From Porphyromonadaceae bacterium UBA7572 (lineage in GTDB: Bacteria; Bacteroidota; Bacteroidia; Bacteroidales; Muribaculaceae), in the NCBI GenBank assembly GCA_002476625.1, contig DLLC01000029.1, forward strand, positions 17,427 to 31,892: DNA of 14,466 nucleotides, written 5' to 3'. The notes below the pieces were generated by a model. The model worked only from the letters and a program-made list of their open reading frames with translations. It searched no databases and had not been told where the DNA came from. The translations under genes were made by a program, and so were the position numbers. Positions within the stretch are counted from its first letter, which is position 1. Every line of letters begins with the position of its first letter. Shown here piece after piece: positions 1-7,000 of the stretch.

Positions 1-9
1 GTTTTTCAT
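1..9 (-). CDS. Possible first codons of a minus-strand gene cut by the left edge
   Basis: Reading the minus strand from base 9 gives ATG AAA AAC, preceded by the A/T-rich stretch typical of Bacteroidota gene starts. All genes nearby run on the minus strand, so a further downstream gene starting here (Met-Lys-Asn) is plausible. Only three codons are visible, so nothing can be said about the product, and the match could be chance. Confidence 0.25.
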
Positions 10-31
10 GGTATTAGATTTAAGGTTAATT

Positions 32-67
32 AAGATTGGTTGTCGTGAGACAGTCAATCTTTTTTTT
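32..67 (+). terminator. Strong hairpin with T8 tail (intrinsic terminator)
   Basis: Bases 32-44 pair with 49-61 to give a 13-bp stem (two G.T wobbles at 39-40/53-54) closed by a GTGA tetraloop of the GNRA class. T60-T67 follow on the plus strand. This is a textbook intrinsic terminator for plus-strand transcription arriving from the left of the window. On the minus strand the same hairpin lies just after the DUF4230 gene ending at 91, with only a weak TTAATTAA-type tail, so it may act in both directions with lower efficiency on that side. Confidence 0.7.
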
Positions 68-90
68 ATGCCATTTTCTGGCTAACGCCG

Positions 91-693
91 TCAGCGGAGC
101 ACCACGGTGCGGAAGCCAAACGAGCGGAAGAGTTTTTCAAGCTGTGCCCTGCCCGATTGCGCCGCCTTCTCCATAATGCCGCTTTTCATAGCCTCGTCCA
201 CAAGCGCGTTTTGCAGGTCGGCGTGAACCGTCTGCACTCGGTCGTGAGGCCAGTTGCCGTCGTCGATAAACACCTCGCAGTCCTTCGGGTTGCAGATGGT
301 GTCGAGCACCTCCACCGGCGGCAGTTTCACGAACAGGGTGTCGCCATTGATTTTCACCGCGTCGGGGGCAAGTTTGTCAAAATCATAGCCTGCGCGCAGG
401 GTTCCGTGCCCGATTAGGCAAATGCGGTCGCGCTGGCGAAGCAGGTTCTTCAGCCAGTTGTCGCTGGTCTTCTCTTCCGACACAGTCACATCGCCATAAT
501 AGCACGCTGTGGTAAACTTCTTGATTTCACGGATTTCCGTCACCACATTGGGCGTCTGATCGATTTTCACCACTGGCTGCTTCTCGCTGAAGGGCCACCA
601 CTTGTAGGTGTCGGCCACAAAAATATAGGCCATACCCGTGATTGCCACCACAAGCAGCAGTGTGATAATATTTTTTGTGAGTTTGATCATCAT
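91..693 (-). CDS. DUF4230 family protein, single-pass membrane-anchored
   Basis: A 200-residue protein starting with the tandem ATG pair at 693/690. Residues about 8-28 form one hydrophobic helix, with no lipobox or clear cleavage site, so the protein is probably anchored in the inner membrane by its N terminus with the rest outside the cytoplasm. The body matches what I know of DUF4230: an opening segment EIREIKKFTTACYY (about 53-66), a central G-x-LRAGYDFDKL segment, a beta-rich LFVKLPPVEVLD segment, and a C-terminal amphipathic helix ending in a short strand. The biochemical role of DUF4230 is unknown. Its start codon overlaps the stop codon of the upstream DUF4230 gene by four bases (ATGA), so the two are translationally coupled and probably work together. 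The family call is firm; the function is unknown. Confidence 0.8.
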   Translation of the reverse strand: MMIKLTKNIITLLLVVAITGMAYIFVADTYKWWPFSEKQPVVKIDQTPNVVTEIREIKKFTTACYYGDVTVSEEKTSDNWLKNLLRQRDRICLIGHGTLRAGYDFDKLAPDAVKINGDTLFVKLPPVEVLDTICNPKDCEVFIDDGNWPHDRVQTVHADLQNALVDEAMKSGIMEKAAQSGRAQLEKLFRSFGFRTVVLR

Positions 694-1289
694 TTCTCAA
701 ATTTAATGGTTACACTTTTATAGCCCAGCCGTGTGAGCATTCGCTCAAAGAATGTGCGGGCATTGCGCTCGGCATCGGCAAGGATGGCATATTTCCCGCT
801 TGTCACATCGGCAAGAATCGACTGCTCGCCTTGCTGGAGCAGGAGCTGGCGCTCCTCTGCCGTAAACTGATGGCGAAACCCTGTGGCCTCGTTCTCCACA
901 AGCCGCACCTCGGAGAACGGCATTTTATACGAAAGCACCTTCACCTTCGGTAGCGTCACGGTGATGGCCATGGCTGAGGAGTCGATACGCGTCTGGCTGT
1001 CGTCGTAGTCAGCCATGTCCACGCCCGCCTGCAGATAAGCGTTGCATTTAAAGAGCACGCGCTTCTCTCCCAATTTCCACCAAGTGCAGTCTTTGGCCTT
1101 GATGATTTTCGACACGGTGTACTGCACAGTGGCAAGCTGCCCGGTGGCGGCCATCAGCTGCACGCGGTCTGCTGGTGGGCTCACCTTTGGTGCGGGCAAG
1201 GGCTTCTGGCACGCGCCAAGGCCCAGCACCAGGGCTAACGTGGAGGCGAACAGCGTGAAGCGATAAGCGTTTTTACGATTTGTTTTCAT
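690..1289 (-). CDS. DUF4230 family lipoprotein
   Basis: The frame is open from a TTG at 1313, but the ATG at 1289 is the better start because it gives a clean lipoprotein signal: MKTNRKN, a hydrophobic core, then LGAC with the lipid-bearing Cys at residue 27. The mature part carries the DUF4230 layout seen in the next gene: an opening strand about YTVSKIIKAKDCTWWK, a central LQAGVDMADYD segment, a VTLPKVKVLSYK strand, and a C-terminal helix with FFERMLTRLGYKSVTI. It is therefore a paralogue of the downstream gene, differing in its anchor (acyl chain instead of a membrane helix). The two genes overlap by ATGA. No convincing promoter box was found upstream. Its role is not known. Confidence 0.8.
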   Translation of the reverse strand: MKTNRKNAYRFTLFASTLALVLGLGACQKPLPAPKVSPPADRVQLMAATGQLATVQYTVSKIIKAKDCTWWKLGEKRVLFKCNAYLQAGVDMADYDDSQTRIDSSAMAITVTLPKVKVLSYKMPFSEVRLVENEATGFRHQFTAEERQLLLQQGEQSILADVTSGKYAILADAERNARTFFERMLTRLGYKSVTIKFEK

Positions 1290-1351
1290 GCGTGATAAAT
1301 TAATTATTTTCAATATAGTTGCGGATTAGACGCTATTTCTCGGCGTTGGTT

Positions 1352-1367
1352 TAAGCGCGCGCACTTA
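1352..1367. repeat. Near-palindrome upstream of the DUF4230 pair
   Basis: The 16-mer TAAGCGCGCGCACTTA is palindromic at seven of eight base pairs. It lies about 65 bases upstream of the DUF4230 lipoprotein start, within the 170-base stretch between that gene and the terminator at 1451-1486. The stretch shows no other gene or RNA that I can support. The palindrome could be an operator, but its GC alternation could also arise by chance. Confidence 0.3.
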
Positions 1368-1450
1368 CGCCATACGCGCCACCTGCCACGCCACCGCAAA
1401 CATACATATCCGCGTAAGCCACCGCAAGGGCAAAATGGCTACACACGCAC

Positions 1451-1486
1451 ATAAAAAAACTGTGGCACTCATCAAATGCGCCACAG
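1451..1486 (-). terminator. Intrinsic terminator of the outer-membrane barrel gene
   Basis: On the minus strand CTGTGGC (1486-1480) pairs with GCCACAG (1466-1460) across a 13-base loop, followed directly by seven T (1459-1453). It sits 56 bases past the stop codon of the barrel gene and separates it from the DUF4230 pair. Confidence 0.85.
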
Positions 1487-1541
1487 CCAAAGTCCAGCCC
1501 CCAATTGAGCCGGTATATTTTTTTAAAATTATTGCTATTTT

Positions 1542-2129
1542 TTAGAACTTATAACCTGCCGAGAGGTAGAAATTCTTGTTGGCTCCTGTTCCCTTCTGGG
1601 TATTGAGCAAGCCCACATCAAAGCCAAGCGACACTGAATAGTGCTTATAAAGGTCGATACCGGTGCGCAAGCCTAAGCCCATGTCGAAGCGACGGAAGCC
1701 AAGGTCACCGAACACGGTCTTGCCGTCGGTCTTGCCAAACAGTCCCACAGCTAAATACGGACCCATTTCATAGAAGAACTTGAAGTTCTGGTTGATGATG
1801 TGGCTGTAACCAGCGTGGATAGGGATTTCGAGGTAGTAAGGGTTATACACGGTTTTCTTGCCATCCGCCTCAAATTTGCCGCCCTTCAGCGAAATAAGGG
1901 CCGCCACATTGCCATAAATGGCATTTTCCTGGGTGAAGAACTTGAAGTCCCTCGAGGCACGCACACCTGCATGGAAGCCTACGCGCGACACGATGGTGTT
2001 ATAGCTAATGTTGGAGGCTTGCACACCTGCCACCACCTCAAACTGCACGTCATTGTTCTCGTTTTCTGCGCGAGCCACACTGGACAACGCCATAATGGCT
2101 ATCATTACAATCGATAAAACTCTTTTCAT
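1542..2129 (-). CDS. Outer-membrane beta-barrel protein, PorT-like / porin-family small barrel
   Basis: A 195-residue protein with a clear Sec signal peptide (MKRVLS, hydrophobic core, then SSVARA before ENEN at about 22). The mature part alternates short amphipathic strands and Gly-rich turns, such as VQFEVVAGVQASNI, RVGFHAGVRAS, FFYEMGPYLAVGLFG and MGLGLRTGIDLY. It ends in FYLSAGYKF, with the terminal aromatic residue used by the BAM machinery for outer-membrane insertion. Size and layout fit the small eight-stranded barrels of Bacteroidota (the PorT/outer-membrane beta-barrel group). Ligand and role are unknown. It is a single-gene unit with a promoter box at 2168-2175 and a strong terminator at 1451-1486. 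Confidence 0.8.
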   Translation of the reverse strand: MKRVLSIVMIAIMALSSVARAENENNDVQFEVVAGVQASNISYNTIVSRVGFHAGVRASRDFKFFTQENAIYGNVAALISLKGGKFEADGKKTVYNPYYLEIPIHAGYSHIINQNFKFFYEMGPYLAVGLFGKTDGKTVFGDLGFRRFDMGLGLRTGIDLYKHYSVSLGFDVGLLNTQKGTGANKNFYLSAGYKF

Positions 2130-2167
2130 TTACTTGATATTATATATGCGTTTTTTGATTATTTGGG

Positions 2168-2175
2168 CAAAGTTA
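2168..2175 (-). promoter_or_regulatory. Bacteroidota -7 promoter box TAACTTTG for the barrel gene
   Basis: The minus strand carries TAACTTTG, an exact match to the TAnnTTTG -7 consensus, 38 bases upstream of the ATG at 2129. No good -33 TTTG is visible. The box lies inside an inverted repeat, GGGCAAA (2165-2171) and TTTGCCC (2186-2192), that could place an operator over the promoter. Confidence 0.6.
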
Positions 2176-2321
2176 ATCATTTTTTTTTGCCCGAATGCCA
2201 CAGCCTTTCCATTTTCATCGCCATAGGCAGATAATGACCAATAATTCAGCAAAATCACCGAATAGTAATCATCACAGCATATCCACGCTGCACGAATGCC
2301 CACCCCGCTAATTTTTTCACA

Positions 2322-2362
2322 GCGGTGAGGTGGTATATCACAGCACCGCCCCCCATTTTTTT
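2322..2362 (+). terminator. Orphan plus-strand hairpin with T7 run
   Basis: GCGGTG (2322-2327) pairs with CACCGC (2344-2349). Inside, after an AG/AG internal loop, GTG (2330-2332) pairs with CAC (2339-2341). The stem is followed by CCCCCA and seven T (2356-2362). This reads as an intrinsic terminator on the plus strand, yet no plus-strand gene lies upstream. On the minus strand the outer arm can instead pair with AGCGG-type bases nearby (CCGCT at 2315-2319), giving two mutually exclusive folds in the queG 3' region. Confidence 0.45.
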
Positions 2363-2432
2363 AGAGTTATCTGAATTTGTCTCAACTGCTGATTTCCGCA
2401 GTGTCATTAAGTTTGGATAGGTTGCAGCTGTG

Positions 2433-3389
2433 TCACTTCCCGTTTGGCTTTTTTCCAAGAAGGGTGGCGTTGCGGCGCAAGCCTGCGAGCTTGGCGCGCT
2501 TGATGGGGCTGTGGCGAAATGTGGCGGAAAACTGCTCCTGCGTCATGTCGAGCACACGCTGGCGTGTGAGATGCAACACCGCCTCGCGGGCCTGAAACTC
2601 TGGGCGTGTGGTGGGCTGTGCCCCTCGGTTGTGCGGGCAGCAAAGCTGGCACTCGTCGCAGCCATAAAGATGGTTGCCTATTTTTTCCGTAACCCAGTCG
2701 GACAGATGCTCATCGCGGTTTTCAATCGTCTGGCACGACAGGCAGCGCGCCGCGTCAAGCGTGCCACCGCTCAACGCCCCTCCCGGACACGCCCACTCGC
2801 AGGCGTGGCATTCTCCGCACGAGAGCGTGCAAGGCTCGTCGGCAGGCAATTGAAGCGTGGTCACCAACTCGCACAAGAAGAAGAAACTCCCCTTGCCTGG
2901 GATAATCAGCAGGGTGTTCAGCCCTATGAATCCAATGCCGGCCTGCTGAGCCCAGTATCGCTCAAGAATGGGAGCGCTGTCCACACACACGCGGCACTCG
3001 TGCCCAGTGGCAGATTTGATAAACGCCGCCAACTGGCGCGCCATGTCGCGCACCACCTCATGATAGTCGGAGCCATAGGCATAACGCGCCACCTGCGGCG
3101 CGTCCACGCTCTGAATCTGCCGCGGCAGATAGTTCACCGCCAGCGATATCACCGTCTGCGCCCCTTCCACCAAGGCGGTGGGGTCGAGACGCAGGTCGGT
3201 GTGATTGCCGGCCCACTGCATACAGTGGTTCTTGCCGTCGGCAATCCACTGCGTGAAAGCCCGTGCCGCATCGTGGTTCACCGGCGCGGCATGGGCAAAA
3301 CCTACGGCATCGAAGCCTAATCGGCGTGCCTCGGCCTTGATGGCCTCACTTATGCGACATTGGGATTTTTGCAAATTCGTAACCTTCAC
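2433..3389 (-). CDS. queG: Epoxyqueuosine reductase QueG
   Basis: QueG catalyses the last step of queuosine synthesis, reducing epoxyqueuosine to queuosine in the anticodon of tRNAs, using cobalamin and two [4Fe-4S] clusters in the cytoplasm. The 318-residue product has the family signature VDSAP-ILER (catalytic Asp about 137) and a GIGFIGLNTLLI segment where many homologues have a Lys or Arg at the Leu. It has a ferredoxin-like C191-x2-C194-x2-C197-x3-CP motif, a second cluster C244-x2-C247-x2-CCP, and the C-terminal SPIKRAKLAGLRRNA block. The first in-frame start is a GTG at 3389, which overlaps the 3' end of the deacetylase gene by 44 bases; a TTG at about 3374 is an alternative. It is shorter than E. 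coli QueG (379) because it lacks the C-terminal extension, as usual for Bacteroidota. Confidence 0.93.
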   Translation of the reverse strand: MKVTNLQKSQCRISEAIKAEARRLGFDAVGFAHAAPVNHDAARAFTQWIADGKNHCMQWAGNHTDLRLDPTALVEGAQTVISLAVNYLPRQIQSVDAPQVARYAYGSDYHEVVRDMARQLAAFIKSATGHECRVCVDSAPILERYWAQQAGIGFIGLNTLLIIPGKGSFFFLCELVTTLQLPADEPCTLSCGECHACEWACPGGALSGGTLDAARCLSCQTIENRDEHLSDWVTEKIGNHLYGCDECQLCCPHNRGAQPTTRPEFQAREAVLHLTRQRVLDMTQEQFSATFRHSPIKRAKLAGLRRNATLLGKKPNGK

Positions 3390-3993
3390 TGCGCAGCCAC
3401 TCTATGGCTCGTGGCAGCGCATATTTCATATTCTTCTCTGCTTTGAGCGAGTCGTGAAACACGATGATAGAGCCACCGCGCGCAAAGTGCTTCACATTGT
3501 TCAGCACCTGCTCACCATTGAGCTTGCGGCTATAGTCGTGGCTCACGAGGTCGTACATGATGATGGCGAAACGCGAGCGCAGCACCTTCGACTGTGCCCA
3601 GCGCAGCAGGCCGTGGGGCGGACGGAAAAGGGAGGAGTGGATCAGCTCGTTGGCCTGAAACACATTGTGCAAATACACTTTGGTGCTCACCTTCGCGCCC
3701 TGCATGTGGTTCATGGTGTGGTTGCCCACACTGTGGCCACGGCGCATTATTTCCTGAAACAGTTCGGGGTTGCGCTTCACATTCTCGCCCACGCAGAAGA
3801 ATGTGGCCTTCACCCCATAGCGGTCGAGGGTGTCGAGCACCCACGGCGTCACTTCGGGAATGGGGCCGTCGTCGAATGTGAGATACACGGTGCGAGGCTT
3901 GAAGTGCAGACGCCACACCGTTTCGGGAAACAGCATGCGGTAAAGCAGTGGCGGACGTTCCACCAGCCGATTGAGATAGCGTTTGATGCCCAT
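3346..3993 (-). CDS. Polysaccharide deacetylase (NodB domain, carbohydrate esterase 4)
   Basis: A 215-residue protein from the ATG at 3993; an upstream TTG at 4023 would add ten residues with no gain. The NodB motifs appear in order: TFDDGP at 39-44 (catalytic base Asp and metal Asp), H-x3-H in GNHTMNHM at about 92 and 96 (metal), RPPHG at 124-128 and IIVFHDS near 176-182 (catalytic His). These predict a divalent-metal deacetylase acting on N-acetyl groups of peptidoglycan or another amino-sugar polymer. No signal peptide is evident, though the segment about 12-32 is moderately hydrophobic, so its location is uncertain. Its 3' end overlaps queG by 44 bases. It starts 87 bases after the DUF2723 gene, beyond a terminator, and no strong promoter box was found between them. 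Confidence 0.88.
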   Translation of the reverse strand: MGIKRYLNRLVERPPLLYRMLFPETVWRLHFKPRTVYLTFDDGPIPEVTPWVLDTLDRYGVKATFFCVGENVKRNPELFQEIMRRGHSVGNHTMNHMQGAKVSTKVYLHNVFQANELIHSSLFRPPHGLLRWAQSKVLRSRFAIIMYDLVSHDYSRKLNGEQVLNNVKHFARGGSIIVFHDSLKAEKNMKYALPRAIEWLRSEGYEFAKIPMSHK

Positions 3994-4021
3994 ATTATGA
4001 ATAATCGTGTATGGATGATAC

Positions 4022-4061
4022 AAAAAAACACAAAAGGCGGACTTTTTTGAGGTGCCGCCTT
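4022..4061 (-). terminator. Intrinsic terminator of the DUF2723 gene
   Basis: On the minus strand AAGGCGG (4061-4055) pairs with CCGCCTT (4040-4034) across a 14-base loop and is followed by TTGTGTTTTTTTG. It lies just past the DUF2723 stop and ahead of the deacetylase ATG, so deacetylase-queG transcription depends on read-through or a promoter I cannot see. Confidence 0.7.
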
Positions 4062-4080
4062 CTATGTGGATTCTTAAAAA

Positions 4081-7000
4081 CTATTCTTCGCCGGAGGATG
4101 GCCCACCGCCAAACATTGTCGAGAAGCCAGAGTCTGCCATTCCGCCAGAGCCAAAGCTGTCGGCAGGAGCCGCCACCGCCTCCTCTTGCGGCTGCTGCTG
4201 CTGAGGATGCTCCTTCTGCTGAATCAGCATCTGGATGGTGGCCTGCACCGCTTTCACGTCCACGCCAAGGGCTGCCACCTTATTCAGCAAGGCTCGATAG
4301 CCAGCCTTGTTAATCTGCTCGTAGAACATGAGCAACTGTGGCACATAGCTGTTAGCGATGTAATTGTCGATATTGCAGGTGCTAAGCATTGGATACAGGG
4401 CGTTCAGGCGCTGTGCGAAGGCCGTCCATCTGGCAAACTGCATCACATCATTCTCCACAAGTGTGGCGGCAGTGGTGCGGTAAGCCTGCTTTTTGGTGAG
4501 CTGGAAGAGGCGCTCATATACGCGCGCCATCTGCATGCGGTTGTTGAATGTGTATGGGCAAGCCTTTTCCGACATCTTGTCCTGCATCAGCGCAAGCACT
4601 TTCTCAGCCTTGCTGACGCGGTCGGCGTAGAACTTGTCCACATCCATACCGTAGAAAGTCTTCGGATTCTTCACATCTTTCACCTTCACCTGTGAGGCCT
4701 CAGCCTCTTCCACGAGGTCGCTGGCGAGCGTGATAATCATCGTGCGGGTGGTGTTGACCATACGGCGCACGGTTTCGTCGAGGTAAATTTTACCGGCACG
4801 GCCTTCTGGTGAGTCAAGTCCGCCCCAGCGGAATTTTTTGGTCACGTTCTCATACATCTTGTCGGTGTTCGACTTAATTTCCTCGCCATATTCCTGGGTG
4901 CGCAGCGGGGTAATCTGGTACGCCATACCGGTATTTTGCATATATGGAGTGAACTCGGCGTACATGTCGTCGGCCACGGTGCAAGCGAAGTAGACAGGGC
5001 GTTTCCAGCCTTGGGTGATGCTGGAGTTCACAAGGTCGAGCACCATCATGTCGCTCGCTGAAGCCCAGCCATTCTGGTGGGCATCGCCAAACGGCACGTT
5101 GAGCTGATCCTCTGCATAGTCGCGCTTAGCGGCAGAAATCACGCCAGCCTTCACCGCAGCGTCGGCATTTGAGGGAATAAACAGGTTGCCACTGTCGAGC
5201 TTGCCTCGCACCACGCCATCCTCGTCACGCTCTGCGTCGGAGGAGTAGAACTTCTTCAGTGCGTCGGTGGCCGACAGGATGTTGTACATTCCACCGTCGG
5301 TCTCGATTGTGGTGCCCGCGCGGTTGCCGTAGGCGTAACTGAGCGAACCTGCCATCATGGGCAGTGGAGCCGACTTGTAGGCGGCGCGCTGCATCTGGGC
5401 TATATACCAGTCGGTGGAGAGGTAGCTCAAGTTCACCACGCGCACATCGGTGCGGTAGCCTTCCACTTCCTGCAGATACCACAGCGGGAAAGTGTCGTTG
5501 TCGCCGTTGGTGAAGATGATTGCGTTCTGGTCGAGGCTCGACAGATAGTTCATGCCGAAGTCGTGTGCCGTCTTGCGGTAAGAGCGGTCGTGGTCGTCCC
5601 ACGTCTGGCTCACCATCTGCAATGGCACGACAACGCCAATCGCCACAGCCACCAATGCCATGGCCTTCGATGCTCCGCTCGACTCTATCTCAGCCTCAGC
5701 CTTTGCCTTCTTGGCACGCTGAATGAGCTTCATGGCCATGCTCCACAGGCCAGCCACACCCATGCCCACCCAGATGGCGTAGGCGTAGAAGGAGCCAGCA
5801 TAAGCGTAGTCGCGCTCACGGGGCTGCAGCGGTGGCTGGTTGAGGTAAAGCACAATGGCTATGCCTGTCATGAAGAACAGGAAGAACACCACCCAGAACT
5901 GCTCAATGCCACGCTTGCCGGCAAACGCCTGCCACAGCAAGCCTATCACACCGAGCAACAGCGGCAGACAGTAGAACACGTTGTGCCCCTTATTTTCCTT
6001 TCCATATTCGGCAGGGAGCAGCTCCTGGTCGCCGAGGCGGGCGTTGTCGAGGAAGTCGAAGCCAGTTATCCAATTGCCTCGTGTCACATCGCCCATCTCG
6101 CAGTTCAAGCCCTGCACGTCGTTCTGGCGACCTGCGAAGTTCCAAAGGAAGTAGCGCATATACATATAGTTGAGCTGATAGCCAAGGAAGAACTCAATGT
6201 TGTTCAAGAACGATGGCTTGGGCAGCATTTGCTGCGCCTGGCTGAAACGGTTGTCGGGATTGCCGTTCTCATCCACGATGATGGTGGCGAGCGTTTCGCT
6301 GAACGGCTTGTTGTTCACATCAAAATAGGTGTTGTAGTAGTCGGCATGGTTAGGCGACCAAATGCGGGGGAACAGCATGTTCATCTCGCTTGGATACACT
6401 GGATCCTTGGCATAGCCAGTGCCCACATAGTGGTCGGGCTGGTCGGCCGAGGTTTTCACCACGCGCGCCCACTGCTTGTTGCCTTTCTTGAAGCGAGTGG
6501 AGGCTGTGCCTTGGGCGTTGCTCTGATATTGTGGCGTGCTGGCAGTATATGCAGGTCCATAGAGCAGCGGCGTCTTGCCATACTGGTCGCGGCTCAAGTA
6601 GCTCGACAGGGCGAACATATTGTTCGGTGAGTTCTCGTCGAGCGGAAGATTGGCGCTTGAGCGAATGATGATGAGCGAGTAGCAAGAGAAGCCTATGAAT
6701 ATCATGAGCGAGCTGATGAGGATATTACTCATCACGCGGCGGTGCACCTTCTTCATGAAATAGAACAGGTACACGCCCAGGGCGATGACGAGCACAAGTG
6801 GAATGAGCAGGTTGTCGCCAATAAAGAGCATTCCCGAAATGAAGATGGCTGCGAGAAACGACACGCGCATCACCACGCCGTTGGTGCCCTTATACATTTC
6901 ATAAATGGCCCACGAGAAGAGCACAAGGGTGAGCAGCGCATAGAACAGCACGCCTGAGTTGTAAGGCATGCCGAGGGTGTTCACAAAGAACAGGTCGAAG

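Larger units (their letters stand above)
2130..2432. other. 303-base gap between queG and the barrel gene
   Basis: No convincing gene is present. The stretch holds the barrel-gene promoter region (about 2160-2195), a compound hairpin with a plus-strand T-run (2322-2362) and a weak 5-bp hairpin at 2385-2402. A 67-codon open frame on the minus strand (2255-2458) overlaps the queG end, has no recognisable features and is probably noise. No clear intrinsic terminator for queG was found in the minus direction. Confidence 0.6.

Noticed and set aside
1..33. Plus-strand frame open from base 1 to TAA at 31-33, possibly the end of a gene before the terminator at 32-67
   Set aside because: Only ten codons are visible, with no recognisable sequence; the terminator direction supports it but cannot prove it, and a competing minus-strand start exists at base 9.
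1290..1320. TATATTG as a promoter box for the DUF4230 pair
   Set aside because: It is one base short of TAnnTTTG and has no -33 partner; the true promoter may be elsewhere in 1290-1450.
2255..2458. A 67-codon minus-strand frame between queG and the barrel gene
   Set aside because: It overlaps the queG 3' end, shows no signal peptide or family features, and runs through the compound hairpin; probably noise.
2430..3320. A 296-codon plus-strand frame opposite queG
   Set aside because: It mirrors the iron-sulfur and catalytic segments of QueG, and its composition (Arg/His/Ala-rich) is typical of a shadow frame.
5563..6630. A 355-codon open frame on the plus strand inside the DUF2723 gene
   Set aside because: It is antisense to conserved DUF2723 sequence, is His/Val/Leu-rich without domains, and has no promoter or leader of its own.
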